Source: JACVRW01 sp963771715
Lineage (GTDB): Bacteria > Actinomycetota > Thermoleophilia > Solirubrobacterales > Thermoleophilaceae
Assembly: GCA_963771715.1 (NCBI GenBank)
Contig: CAVYUQ010000007.1
Coordinates: 38,693 to 102,692, forward strand
Direction of reading: 5' to 3'
DNA: 64,000 nt
The notes under the pieces were generated by a model that worked only from the letters and a program-made list of their open reading frames with translations, did no database searches and was not told where the DNA came from. Below are positions 18,651 through 25,970 of this stretch, piece by piece (position 1 is the first letter of the stretch; each line of letters starts with the position of its first letter). Both the position numbers and the translations under genes were made by a program.

Positions 18651-19035
18651 CGTGAACCTCCTGGCGATCCTCGCCGCCACGATCGCGGCCTTCGTCCTGA
18701 GCTCGACGTACTACTCCGTCTTCGCCGCAGAGCTCGCGCAGGTGAGCGACGCGGCCGCCGTGGGCGAGCAGCCGCCGCCCTGGAAGCTCGCGCTCGAGCT
18801 GCTCCGAAGCCTGACCCTGGCCACGGTGGTGGCGGGCCTTGCGTCGCAGGGCGGCATCGACGAGTGGACGGGTGGGCTGGTGCTCGGGCTCTCCCTCTGG
18901 ATCGGGTTCCCGCTCGTGCTCTGGACGGGCGCGATGATCTGGGAGAACACGCCCTGGAAGCTCGCGGCGCTCCACGGCGGCGACTGGCTCGCGAAGCTGC
19001 TCGTCGTCGCGCTGCTCGTGAGCGTCTTGCAGTAG
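18643..19035 (+). CDS. DUF1761 family membrane protein
   Basis: About 130 residues and four predicted membrane helices: LLAILAATIAAFVLSSTYYS, LELLRSLTLATVVAGLA, GLVLGLSLWIGFPLVLWTGA, LLVVALLVSVL. The SSTYYS block and the ENTPWKLAALHGGDWLAKLL block are characteristic of DUF1761. ATG 18643 is preferred over the in-frame GTG at 18634 because the family starts with the first helix. It overlaps the DUF4287 gene, so the two are probably co-expressed. Function is unknown. Confidence 0.8.
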   Translation: MPDVNLLAILAATIAAFVLSSTYYSVFAAELAQVSDAAAVGEQPPPWKLALELLRSLTLATVVAGLASQGGIDEWTGGLVLGLSLWIGFPLVLWTGAMIWENTPWKLAALHGGDWLAKLLVVALLVSVLQ

Positions 19036-19037
19036 CG

Positions 19038-19436
19038 CTACTCCCCCACCCCGGCGGCTTTGAGGGCGGCGGGCCAGTTGGTGAAGTACTCGATCCGCAC
19101 CATCGTTCCGTCACGGAACGTGGTGACCTGGTGGTACATCTCCGTCTCCAGCTCGGCCCCGCTGCCCTTGCCGCGCCCGTAGTAGCGAAGCCGCACCGCC
19201 ACGCGGTCGCCCGCGTCCACGAACTCCTGCGGGTCGAGCCTCAGCTCCTCGAAGGTCTCGTCGAGCCCCTCCCAGAAGCGCCTCACCTGCTCCGGGCCCA
19301 CGCAGGAGTCGGAGCGCTGGAGCGCCGGAAGCACCCACTCGAGCTCGGGGTCGAAGTGGCGGAGGGCGGCGTCGAAGTCACGCCGGTTGTAGTCGGCGAT
19401 GAAGTCGCTCGTCTTGACGACGTTCTCCTGAGACAT
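19038..19436 (-). CDS. SnoaL-like (NTF2 fold) protein
   Basis: About 132 residues: MSQENVVKTSDFIADYNRRD, FDAALRHFDPELEWVLPALQ, GPEQVRRFWEGLDETFEELR, VAVRLRYYGRGKGSGAELET, HQVTTFRDGTMVRIEYFTNW. This is the common actinobacterial SnoaL-like type starting MSQENV. Its ligand or reaction is unknown. ATG 19436 begins the conserved N-terminus. It ends two bases from the convergent DUF1761 gene. Confidence 0.85.
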   Translation of the reverse strand: MSQENVVKTSDFIADYNRRDFDAALRHFDPELEWVLPALQRSDSCVGPEQVRRFWEGLDETFEELRLDPQEFVDAGDRVAVRLRYYGRGKGSGAELETEMYHQVTTFRDGTMVRIEYFTNWPAALKAAGVGE

Positions 19437-19443
19437 CGTTCGG

Positions 19444-19770
19444 TCAGGGCGCCGGAAGCACCGCTCGCAGGTCCTCGGATCGAATTCGGATGTCTTCCTC
19501 GGCTTGATCGCATTGCGGCTCGACGAGCTCGATGTGCACGAACTGGTCGCCGAGCTGGTTGAGCGCCACGCGGGCGGCCACCTCGGACCCGTTCGCGGCC
19601 TCGGGACACGCTGCACCAACCACCTGCACGCCGCTCGGCGTGAGCACCAGCGTGCGGGAACTGAGCCGCGGACCGGTCACGAACGCATAGGCAAGCAGAA
19701 TCGCCGTGAGGACGAAGGCTCCGGCCGCCGTGGCCACGAACGCCGCGCGGGTTCGGGTGCCCGGCCGCAC
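19444..19770 (-). CDS. Small membrane-anchored hypothetical protein, possibly longer
   Basis: About 108 residues: one membrane helix near the N-terminus (AAFVATAAGAFVLTAILLAY) and an exported domain of about 75 residues (RTLVLTPSGVQVVGAACPEA, LNQLGDQFVHIELVEPQCDQ). The start is GTG 19770. In another frame just upstream, ATG 19844 opens a hydrophobic stretch (LRALGQVIGLLAFVA) that would join it if the frame changed near 19772, so the real protein may have two helices. No family was recognised. It ends eight bases before the SnoaL-like gene. Confidence 0.5.
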   Translation of the reverse strand: MRPGTRTRAAFVATAAGAFVLTAILLAYAFVTGPRLSSRTLVLTPSGVQVVGAACPEAANGSEVAARVALNQLGDQFVHIELVEPQCDQAEEDIRIRSEDLRAVLPAP

Positions 19771-19877
19771 GCAACGAACGCGAGCAGACCGATGACCTGG
19801 CCCAAAGCGCGAAGGTCCGCGAACAGGCCGGTGGCATGTCTCATCCGAGAAGATGCGCCGTGAAAGGAGCGACAGCC

Positions 19878-20174
19878 ATGAGCGTGACCTATTCGAGCGG
19901 AGCCTGGGTCGCCAAGGAGGGCGAGGAGGAGGAGTTCGTCTCAGCCTGGACCGAGTTCGCCCGCTGGCTCGCCACGATGCCCGGCTCGGGAACCGCGCGC
20001 CTGACGCGCGACCTCAGGGAGCCTCGGCGGTACATGAGCTTCGCGCCGTGGGAAAGCGTGGAGGCACTGCAGGCGTGGAGGTCCAACCCCGAGTTCCCTG
20101 AGCGGATGGCCGCCGTGCAGGAGCACGTGGCCGAGTTCAGCCCGACCGAGTACGAGCTGGTGGCCGAGGTCTAG
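19878..20174 (+). CDS. Antibiotic biosynthesis monooxygenase (ABM) domain protein
   Basis: About 98 residues, a single dimeric alpha-beta barrel domain: YSSGAWVAKEGEEEEFVSAW, FARWLATMPGSGTARLTRDL, RYMSFAPWESVEALQAWRSN, FPERMAAVQEHVAEFSPTEY. Members oxidise or bind small aromatic or haem-like molecules; no specific substrate can be assigned. The start ATG 19878 has a strong AAAGGAG eight bases upstream. It is followed by a perfect palindromic terminator-like hairpin. Confidence 0.85.
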   Translation: MSVTYSSGAWVAKEGEEEEFVSAWTEFARWLATMPGSGTARLTRDLREPRRYMSFAPWESVEALQAWRSNPEFPERMAAVQEHVAEFSPTEYELVAEV

Positions 20175-20175
20175 G

Positions 20176-20217
20176 ACGCCGCCGGCCGGGATCGATCGAT
20201 CCCGGCCGGTTCGGCGT
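20176..20217. terminator. Bidirectional terminator-like palindrome
   Basis: A perfect 28-bp palindrome spans 20182-20209 (half-site CCGGCCGGGATCGA). ACGCCG at 20176-20181 and CGGCGT at 20212-20217 extend it outside a two-base bulge. It fills the 61-bp gap between convergent genes and begins just after the ABM stop, so a bidirectional transcription end is the natural reading. No T-run is present, as is usual in high-GC actinobacteria. Confidence 0.75.
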
Positions 20218-20235
20218 TGGACTGATGAGGGGCGG

Positions 20236-20760
20236 TCAGCCGACGTACGCGCAAGCTGCCCAGGCGCTGAGGCCCACGGGCGAGCCGCCGTCGTTTCTCG
20301 CGGCCACGGCCCAGTCCTTGTTGGCATACGGGCCCATCAGGGTGATGGGCGCGTTGCCCTCCGAACCCCCACTGCCGGCGACCACCTTCTTGCCGGCCGG
20401 GCAGTCGAGGTCTGCGACTCCGAACTGGCCAGGAGCGATCTGCACGTCCGCTCCGTACACGATCTCGTATCCGCTGATGCCGGGCGCCCCGGGGTCACCC
20501 TTCTGCCCCTGCGGGCCGGCCGGGAGCTGGCTGGCCTTGAAGTCGGCGGCCATCAGGCTGCCGTTCTTGACCTTGCGCGCGGTGACCGCGTTCTTCTTCA
20601 GCTTGGATGCGGTCACGGCCTTCTTCTGCAGCTGTGCTGTACCGACCGAGTTCTCGGGCAGCACGGTGGCGGCGTAGCTCACGCCGCCGAGCGCGACGAC
20701 AAGCGCGACGCAGGCGACGATCATGGCGGGCGAGGGCAGGCGGCTGGAGATGGCGCTCAT
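20236..20760 (-). CDS. Secreted collagen-like repeat protein (paralogue 1)
   Basis: About 174 residues. An N-terminal helix (SPAMIVACVALVVALGGVSY) acts as signal or anchor. Next come pentapeptide-like Lys/Ala/Val repeats (GTAQLQKKAVTASKLKKNAV), a short collagen-type Gly-X-Y stretch (GPQGQKGDPGAPG), and a C-terminal beta domain with paired cysteines (DLDCPAGKKVVAGSGG). The start ATG 20760 has AAGGAG upstream. The same architecture recurs in the paralogue at 33391. Such proteins are abundant in Thermoleophilia and probably lie at the cell surface; their function is unknown. Confidence 0.85.
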   Translation of the reverse strand: MSAISSRLPSPAMIVACVALVVALGGVSYAATVLPENSVGTAQLQKKAVTASKLKKNAVTARKVKNGSLMAADFKASQLPAGPQGQKGDPGAPGISGYEIVYGADVQIAPGQFGVADLDCPAGKKVVAGSGGSEGNAPITLMGPYANKDWAVAARNDGGSPVGLSAWAACAYVG

Positions 20761-20831
20761 TCGGTGCTCCTTCGATCGGTGGTGCCTTCCCCACCGATGC
20801 TCGGCGAGCGGCGCCGACCGGACCAGGAGGG

Positions 20832-20882
20832 CTGGCCGCCAGACTGCTGGCGGGCTTCCGCACGGATGTGGCGGAGATCCGA
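20832..20882 (-). promoter_or_regulatory. Leader elements shared with the collagen-like paralogue
   Basis: Upstream of the gene starting at 20760 are CGGAGATCCGA (20872-20882) and, closer to the gene, CTGGCCGCCAG (20832-20842). Both are near-palindromes, and both recur in the same order upstream of the paralogue at 33391. The second lies about 72-75 bases before the start codon in each case. The pair may be an operator and promoter element or part of a structured leader. The region also holds the promoter of the divergent gene at 20905. Confidence 0.45.
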
Positions 20883-20904
20883 CCCTCTGTCGATACTGAG
20901 AGGC

Positions 20905-21315
20905 GTGCCGGTGGATCTCGACTTCCTTCGAAAGATCTTCGACGTTCACAACTCGGCCGGGGCCGACTTTCCCGACCTGCTCGCGCGCGACTACCTGCAC
21001 CCCGATGTCGAGTTCGTCGAGACCACGGCGGCGCCGGGCGCCACGACTCACCGCGGAAGCGACGCGGTGGCCACCCTCTTTCGCGACCGCTTCGACGTGG
21101 GCGCGATGCTGATCGAGGACCTGACGCTCACGCCCCTTGATGACCGCCGCGTCCTCGCCGCGTTCCGGATCCACATGCGCGGAAAGGGCAGCGGCGCGGA
21201 GGCCTCGATGCGACTTTGGAACCTCCTCACTCTCGATGGCTCGCGGATCGCCCGCATCGAGGAGTTCAGCGACGAGGACGCGGCGCTCGCGGCGGCAGGA
21301 CCGCGGTCTAGCTAG
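20905..21315 (+). CDS. SnoaL-like (NTF2 fold) protein
   Basis: About 136 residues: LDFLRKIFDVHNSAGADFPD, LLARDYLHPDVEFVETTAAP, RGSDAVATLFRDRFDVG, FRIHMRGKGSGAEASMRLWN, LDGSRIARIEEFSDEDAALA. A NTF2-like protein of the type found at 19038 and 33971. The start GTG 20905 has GAGAGG just upstream; GTG 20911 is the alternative. It is divergent from the collagen-like gene and overlaps the convergent methyltransferase by four bases. Function is unknown. Confidence 0.78.
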   Translation: MPVDLDFLRKIFDVHNSAGADFPDLLARDYLHPDVEFVETTAAPGATTHRGSDAVATLFRDRFDVGAMLIEDLTLTPLDDRRVLAAFRIHMRGKGSGAEASMRLWNLLTLDGSRIARIEEFSDEDAALAAAGPRSS

Positions 21316-22361
21316 CCCGGCTTCGTAGCCGCCTGGATCCCCACGCCCGGCACCGTTCTGAACCGGATCGGCGACCGCGGCTTGAGCCCCGCCTGCCGCT
21401 GCCAGTCCGCGATCTCCTCGACCGCCCACGTCCCCGACTGGCTCGTCAGGGCGAAATAGAACTCGAGCAGGGCGCCGAGCTGGCCCGCGTCCTTCGAGCT
21501 GCGCGGCCGGAACTCGTCGAGCACCGCGAGCACGCCGCCGGGGCGCAGCGCCGCGGCAACCTTCGCTGCCAGCTCGCGGTTCTGCGCCTCGCTGAAGTGG
21601 TGGACGAGCTGGCCGATCAGGACGAGGTCGTACGCGTCGGTGCCGAGGTCGGTTGTGAGCGCATCGCCGGTGCGGTGGACCACGCGATCGCCCATCCCCT
21701 CGGCGGCGAGCAGCGGAGCAGCCTGCTCAACCGCCTCGGGCAGGTCGAGCACCTCCGAGCGCAGTCCGTCGTGGCGGCGGCAGAGCGCGACCGAGTAGTA
21801 GCCGTGCGAGCCGCCGATGTCGAGCATCGCGCTGGCGCCCTTCGGGACGGGCATCCGCCTCACGGCCTCGCCGGCGAAGGCGTTCGCCATCGCGCGCATG
21901 CCTCGCTGGTAGAGGTCCCAGTTCTCGGCACCGAGGTCGGAGCTGTGCAGTTCGAGCGGCTCGCCGGTGCGGACGTAGTCCTCGGCGCGCTCCATGAAAT
22001 CCCACTCGAGGAACTGGAACAGCAACTTGTCGGCGATCGAGCTGGGGCTGTCGCGGAGCAGCCACTTGCGGGAGACCGGCGTGAGCGCATATCCACCGTC
22101 CTCGGGCCGCAGGTAGCCGGCGCCCGCGAGCGCGAACAGCAGCTTCTCGGTTCCCACCTGGCTCGTTCCGCAGCGGGCCGCGACCTCATCCGCCGTCGCC
22201 GCGCCGTCCCCGACCGCATCGAACACGCCGAGCTTCGTGCCGACCATGATGAGCCGGGCGAGCGTGAAGGCCATCTGCGTCTCGATGAGCGGCCGCGGCG
22301 CCAGGTTGAGGCGCTCGATCACGCGCTCGAGCGGGTTCTCCGCCTTCGCTCCGAATCTCAC
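21312..22361 (-). CDS. SAM-dependent O-methyltransferase-like protein
   Basis: About 349 residues. The N-terminus is a winged-helix dimerisation domain (ADEVAARCGTSQVGTEKLLF, ALAGAGYLRPEDGGYALTPV). The C-terminal Rossmann domain has the SAM-binding block AMLDIGGSHGYYSVALC, then DLPEAVEQAAPL, YDLVLIGQLVHHF and LRPGGVLAVLDEF. It resembles the class that methylates small hydroxy-aromatic or polyketide acceptors. The start GTG 22361 overlaps the LLM stop (GTGA). It is the last gene of a three-gene operon; the acceptor is unknown. Confidence 0.87.
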   Translation of the reverse strand: MRFGAKAENPLERVIERLNLAPRPLIETQMAFTLARLIMVGTKLGVFDAVGDGAATADEVAARCGTSQVGTEKLLFALAGAGYLRPEDGGYALTPVSRKWLLRDSPSSIADKLLFQFLEWDFMERAEDYVRTGEPLELHSSDLGAENWDLYQRGMRAMANAFAGEAVRRMPVPKGASAMLDIGGSHGYYSVALCRRHDGLRSEVLDLPEAVEQAAPLLAAEGMGDRVVHRTGDALTTDLGTDAYDLVLIGQLVHHFSEAQNRELAAKVAAALRPGGVLAVLDEFRPRSSKDAGQLGALLEFYFALTSQSGTWAVEEIADWQRQAGLKPRSPIRFRTVPGVGIQAATKPG

Positions 22362-23257
22362 GCCGGCAACTCTACGGCCGGGAGCACGGCCGTGGCCGCG
22401 AGCTCGATCTGCCGCGGCTCGTCGCCGAGCGGCCAGAGATGGACGCGCTCGCATCCCGCCTGCGCGTAGCGCGAGAGCAGCTCGGCGCAACCCTCCGCAG
22501 GCCCGACGCAGAGCTGGTCGCGGAGGACGTCCGGATCGCGTTTCAGCAGCGGGCCCAGGACGTCGCGCAGGACGCGGTCCGCCTCGCTGGCGTCCTCGGT
22601 GATCCAGGTCCACATCGTGACGAGGGCGTTGGGGAACGCGGCGGGATCCCTGCCGCGCTCGCGAAGCTCGTCCGACAGCGACTCCCTGGCGGCTGTGAAG
22701 CGCTCGGGGGTCGTGTTGTAGGCGGACGCCAGCCACCCGTCGCCGAGGCGCGCGACGCGCCGAAGTCCGGCAGGCGAGCCCCAGCTCCCGATCCAGAGCG
22801 GCACGCCCCCGCTCCGCCGCGGCGCGGGCGCCAGCTCCGAATCCGCTCCCAGGAGCGCCCGCAGCCTGGCCGTGGCCTCGTCGAATCGCGCCCAGCGCTC
22901 CTCGTAGGGGACGCCCACCGCGTCGTAGTCGCGCTCGGACGACCCGGGACCGACTCCCGCCACGACCCGTCCGTCGGACAACAGGTCGAGCGCCGCGAGC
23001 GTCTTGGCCAGCGCCACCGGGCCGCGCAGCGCGACAAGCGCGACGGTCGTCGCGAGCTCCATGGTGCCGGAGCGCTCCACCACGGCCGCGAGGGCCGTCG
23101 GGCCGTCCAGCCACGGCGTCTGAAAGAGGAAGTGATCGTTGGCGGACACCGCCGCAAGCTCGCACTCGCGCGCGGCGTCGACCGCGCGCGTGAGGCGAGC
23201 GAGGGACAGTCCCTCGTCGCCGAACTCCATCAGAGGTAGGTGGACGCCGAGCTTCAA
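22358..23257 (-). CDS. LLM class flavin-dependent (F420-type) oxidoreductase
   Basis: About 299 residues of luciferase-like TIM-barrel: KLGVHLPLMEFGDEG, AVSANDHFLFQTPWLDGPTA, LATTVALVALRGPVALAKTL, DLLSDGRVVAGVGPGSSERD, VPLWIGSWGSPAGLRRVARL, GDGWLASAYNTTPERF. This subgroup commonly uses coenzyme F420 in actinobacteria. The start is TTG 23257, overlapping the previous stop as TTGA. Flanked by a DHFR-like reductase and a methyltransferase, it may belong to a small-molecule modification or detoxification operon. Confidence 0.88.
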   Translation of the reverse strand: MKLGVHLPLMEFGDEGLSLARLTRAVDAARECELAAVSANDHFLFQTPWLDGPTALAAVVERSGTMELATTVALVALRGPVALAKTLAALDLLSDGRVVAGVGPGSSERDYDAVGVPYEERWARFDEATARLRALLGADSELAPAPRRSGGVPLWIGSWGSPAGLRRVARLGDGWLASAYNTTPERFTAARESLSDELRERGRDPAAFPNALVTMWTWITEDASEADRVLRDVLGPLLKRDPDVLRDQLCVGPAEGCAELLSRYAQAGCERVHLWPLGDEPRQIELAATAVLPAVELPA

Positions 23258-23847
23258 ACCACGCGGTAGTCGATGAAGGTCGCGAACTGGGACTGTCGCA
23301 CCCCGAGATGCTCCAGGTCCAGCGACTTCGAGAAGCCGTCGAACAGCCGCTTGCCGCCGCCGAGGGCGACCGGCGCGATGATGATGGTCAGCTCGTCGAC
23401 GATCCCGGCCTCGAGCGCCTGGCGGATGATCTGGGCTCCGCCCATGACGTGAACGTCCTTCTCGCCGGCCGCCTCACGGGCGCGCTCGACCGCGGCCTCG
23501 ACCCCGGAGACGAACGTGAACTCGCCGCCCTCCGGCTCTTCCTCGGGCCGATGGGTCACGATGAAGAACGGCAGTCCCCACGGGTTCTGGTCGCCCCAGT
23601 GCCGCGCCGCCTCGTAGGTCCAGCGTCCGCCGACAACGGCGCCGACCCTTGACGTGACCTCCTCGAGCCACTCGGCGTCCGCGCCGGTGGCCTCGGCCCT
23701 GGTGTCGTCGCCATACGTCCATGGACCGCCGAACACCCAGTAGTGCAGCCGCTCACCGCCCTCGCCGAGGCCCTTGCCGGGGCCGTCATCCGGTCCCGCG
23801 ATGTATCCGTCGACCGACGTTGTGATGCTGGCGAGAACCTTGGCCAT
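23254..23847 (-). CDS. Dihydrofolate reductase family protein (RibD C-terminal type)
   Basis: About 197 residues: MAKVLASITTSVDGYIAGPD, RVGAVVGGRWTYEAARHWGD, PFFIVTHRPEEEPEGGEFTF, KDVHVMGGAQIIRQALEAGI, DELTIIIAPVALGGGKRLFD. This is the YyaP/YwjB-like reductase class, NADPH-binding and with no established substrate. It opens the operon that continues into the LLM and methyltransferase genes. Its start lies 51 bp from the divergent ArsR gene, so the palindrome at 23874-23891 could control both directions. Confidence 0.88.
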   Translation of the reverse strand: MAKVLASITTSVDGYIAGPDDGPGKGLGEGGERLHYWVFGGPWTYGDDTRAEATGADAEWLEEVTSRVGAVVGGRWTYEAARHWGDQNPWGLPFFIVTHRPEEEPEGGEFTFVSGVEAAVERAREAAGEKDVHVMGGAQIIRQALEAGIVDELTIIIAPVALGGGKRLFDGFSKSLDLEHLGVRQSQFATFIDYRVV

Positions 23848-23873
23848 TCGCGCAGTATTGACTGCGGCGAGTT

Positions 23874-23908
23874 GGTAAGTGTAGACTTACCGTCATTCAT
23901 GACTTACC
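23874..23908. promoter_or_regulatory. ArsR operator: palindrome plus extra half-site
   Basis: GGTAAGT (23874-23880), four bases, ACTTACC (23885-23891) is a perfect inverted repeat. A third copy of the half-site, TGACTTACC, covers 23900-23908 over the start codon of the ArsR gene. ArsR-family regulators usually repress their own promoters by binding such repeats. The position between the divergent operons suggests that both are controlled. Confidence 0.7.
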
Positions 23909-24216
23909 GAGCTGACGGATGGAGCGCGCTCGGGGACCCGACGAGGCGCGCGATCTTCGAGCGGCTCGTCGAGCACCCGCGCGCGGTGGGCGAGCTCGCC
24001 GGCGAGCTGCCGGTGAGCCGGCCCGCGGTCTCGCAGCACCTGAAGGTGCTGAAGGAGGCCGGGCTCGTGGTCGACCGCCCCGCGGGCAACCGCCGCATCT
24101 ACCGGGTCGACCCCGACGGCGTCGACGCGCTTCGCGCCCAGCTCGACGGTTTCTGGACAAAGGCGCTGGCGGCCTACAAGGCGGCCGCCGAGCGCACAAC
24201 GGAGGAGAGCGAATGA
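23899..24216 (+). CDS. ArsR-family winged-helix transcriptional regulator
   Basis: About 105 residues: WSALGDPTRRAIFERLVEHP, RAVGELAGELPVSRPAVSQH, LKVLKEAGLVVDRPAGNRRI, YRVDPDGVDALRAQLDGFW. The recognition helix is PVSRPAVSQHLKVL. No metal-binding cysteines are present, so it belongs to the type paired with SRPBCC proteins rather than to metal sensors. It ends with an ATGA overlap to the SRPBCC gene. The operator-like repeats at 23874-23908 overlap its start codon, consistent with autoregulation. Confidence 0.9.
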   Translation: MTYRADGWSALGDPTRRAIFERLVEHPRAVGELAGELPVSRPAVSQHLKVLKEAGLVVDRPAGNRRIYRVDPDGVDALRAQLDGFWTKALAAYKAAAERTTEESE

Positions 24217-24692
24217 GCACCCAAGCACACGAGGCCACCGTGCAGAAGCAGATCGTCGTCGAGGCGCCGCTCGAGCGTGCGTTCTCGGTCTTCACCGAGG
24301 AGTTCGACAGCATCAAGCCGCGCGATCACAACCTGATGGCCGTCGATATAGCCGAGACGGTGTTCGAGCCTCGCGAGGGTGGTCGCATCTACGACCGCGG
24401 CGTCGACGGCAGCGAGTGCCAGTGGGCTCGCGTGCTCGCCTACGAGCCGCCGAACCGCGTCGTGTTCAGCTGGGACATCAATCCTCAGTGGCAGCTCGAG
24501 TCCGACCTGGAGAAGACCAGCGAGGTCGAGGTGCGCTTCATCGCCGAGACCCCGGAGCGCACGCGGGTCGAGCTCGAGCATCGCAACCTCGGCCGCCACG
24601 GCGAGGGCTGGGAGGGCATGCGCGAGGGCGTGGGCTCCGAGGGCGGCTGGCCGCTCTACCTGGAGAGGTTCGCCCAGCTCCTGAGACGCTGA
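24213..24692 (+). CDS. SRPBCC (AHSA1-like) domain protein
   Basis: About 159 residues with the START/Bet v1-like fold: KQIVVEAPLERAFSVFTEEF, ETVFEPREGGRIYDRGVDGS, CQWARVLAYEPPNRVVFSWD, VEVRFIAETPERTRVELEHR, WPLYLERFAQLLRR. Such proteins bind hydrophobic ligands. The start ATG 24213 overlaps the ArsR stop (ATGA), the usual ArsR-SRPBCC operon, in which the pair is thought to respond to a small molecule. The ligand is not known. Confidence 0.9.
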   Translation: MSTQAHEATVQKQIVVEAPLERAFSVFTEEFDSIKPRDHNLMAVDIAETVFEPREGGRIYDRGVDGSECQWARVLAYEPPNRVVFSWDINPQWQLESDLEKTSEVEVRFIAETPERTRVELEHRNLGRHGEGWEGMREGVGSEGGWPLYLERFAQLLRR

Positions 24693-24743
24693 GTGCGAGG
24701 CGTGCTGAAATGCACGCCAAGCACCAGCCAAAGGAGGCGCCAG

Positions 24744-25406
24744 ATGAACGAGGAGCATCCGGTCCGGTTCTCGGTCGAGTATCCCGACCGTCCCCTGGAT
24801 CGTCTGACCACCGCGTTCCGGATCTTCACGGTGATCCCGATCGCGATCGTGCTGGGGACCATCGGCGGCTTCGAGGCCGGCGGCGGCGGGGGTTACGACG
24901 GCGGCGACGCTCCCACGATCGCCATCGGCGGCACCGGCCTGCTGTTCCTGCCGCCGCTCCTGATGATCGTCTTCCGGGAGAAGTACCCGCGCTGGTGGTT
25001 CGACTGGAACCTGGAGCTACTGCGGTTCACCAACCGCGTGGGCACCTACCTCGCGCTGATGAGCGACCGCTACCCCTCGACCGACGAGCGGCAGTGGGTG
25101 CAGCTCGACTTCCCCTACCCGGACGCCAAGCGCGACCTCAACCGCTGGCTGCCGCTGGTCAAGTGGCTACTCGCCATCCCGCACTACATCGTGCTGTTCT
25201 TCCTCTACCTGGCGATGATCGTCGTGGTGATCTTCGCGTGGTTCGCGATCCTGTTCACCGGCCGCTACCCGCGTGGCATCTTCGACTTCGTGGAGGGCGT
25301 GATCCGCTGGCACAACCGCGTGGTCGGCTATGCCTTCATCCTCGTGACCGACCGCTACCCGCCGTTCTCTATGAGCCAGAGCGAGCCTTCGCCCACTCAG
25401 CCTTGA
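24744..25406 (+). CDS. DUF4389 family membrane protein
   Basis: About 220 residues. Predicted helices are AFRIFTVIPIAIVLGTIGG, GGTGLLFLPPLLMIVF and PHYIVLFFLYLAMIVVVIFA followed by WFAILFTGRYPRGIF. PDRPLDRLTTAFRI, LVKWLLAIPHYIVLFFL and FEGVIRW-like FVEGVIRWHNRVVGYAFIL are the family landmarks. The start ATG 24744 has AAGGAGG six bases upstream. The tail overlaps the convergent DNA-repair gene by 38 bp. The molecular function of DUF4389 is unknown. Confidence 0.85.
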   Translation: MNEEHPVRFSVEYPDRPLDRLTTAFRIFTVIPIAIVLGTIGGFEAGGGGGYDGGDAPTIAIGGTGLLFLPPLLMIVFREKYPRWWFDWNLELLRFTNRVGTYLALMSDRYPSTDERQWVQLDFPYPDAKRDLNRWLPLVKWLLAIPHYIVLFFLYLAMIVVVIFAWFAILFTGRYPRGIFDFVEGVIRWHNRVVGYAFILVTDRYPPFSMSQSEPSPTQP

Positions 25407-25920
25407 ACTGCCGCTTCGCCTCCTGGTAGTCCTCGAGCGCCTGGGGCGAGTCCACGTCGCCGAGCGTCGGGTGCCCGGGCATGAGCTCGCGGGCGGCCTC
25501 CACGCCGAAGTGCTTGAAGAGGACCGCCCCGAGCGATGCCGCCTTCATCTCGCCGAAGCCCGGCAGCGCGAGGATGTTCGCGCGCAGCTCGTCCGCGTCG
25601 GCCGCGTCGGTCCACACGCGGGCGGCGTCGCCGTCGTAGCGGTCGCGCACGTAGACGGCCAGCTCGTGCACTCGCTTGGCCATCGAGCGCGGATAGCGGT
25701 GGATCACCGGCTTCTCGAAGAAGACCGGCTCGAGATCGGCCGAAGCCAGCGTCGCGGCGTCGATCGCGCCGAGGCGCTCCTTCAGTGCGAGCGGCCCCTC
25801 GAAGGCCTTCATCACCGTGACCCGCTGGTCGAGCTCGAAGCCCAACAGCAGGGCCATCGGATCCGAGGCGATCAGGGCGTTGGCCTCGTCGGACTCCGTG
25901 AAGTACAGGCGCTCGGGCAC
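25369..25920 (-). CDS. HhH-GPD type base-excision DNA repair protein
   Basis: About 183 residues: LYFTESDEANALIASDPMAL, LLGFELDQRVTVMKAFEGPL, FEKPVIHRYPRSMAKRVHEL, ILALPGFGEMKAASLGAVLF. The last block is a helix-hairpin-helix DNA-binding motif, and the order matches the small HhH-GPD family of actinobacteria (TIGR03252 type). It is likely a DNA glycosylase-like enzyme of base-excision repair, though its target lesion is unknown. The start is GTG 25920. It overlaps the DUF4389 gene tail to tail and is divergent from an ArsR gene. Confidence 0.85.
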   Translation of the reverse strand: MPERLYFTESDEANALIASDPMALLLGFELDQRVTVMKAFEGPLALKERLGAIDAATLASADLEPVFFEKPVIHRYPRSMAKRVHELAVYVRDRYDGDAARVWTDAADADELRANILALPGFGEMKAASLGAVLFKHFGVEAARELMPGHPTLGDVDSPQALEDYQEAKRQFKAEWAKARSGS

Positions 25921-25952
25921 GCACCGATCGTACCTTGGGGCTGTCTGATACT

Positions 25953-25970
25953 GTTAACCATATGGTTAAC
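25953..25970. promoter_or_regulatory. 18-bp perfect palindrome over ArsR start codon
   Basis: GTTAACCATATGGTTAAC is a perfect 18-bp inverted repeat that contains the ATG at 25962. It is AT-rich against a strongly GC-rich background, so chance is unlikely. An ArsR-type repressor bound here would block its own expression. The divergent DNA-repair gene starts 32 bp away and may share control. Confidence 0.78.
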
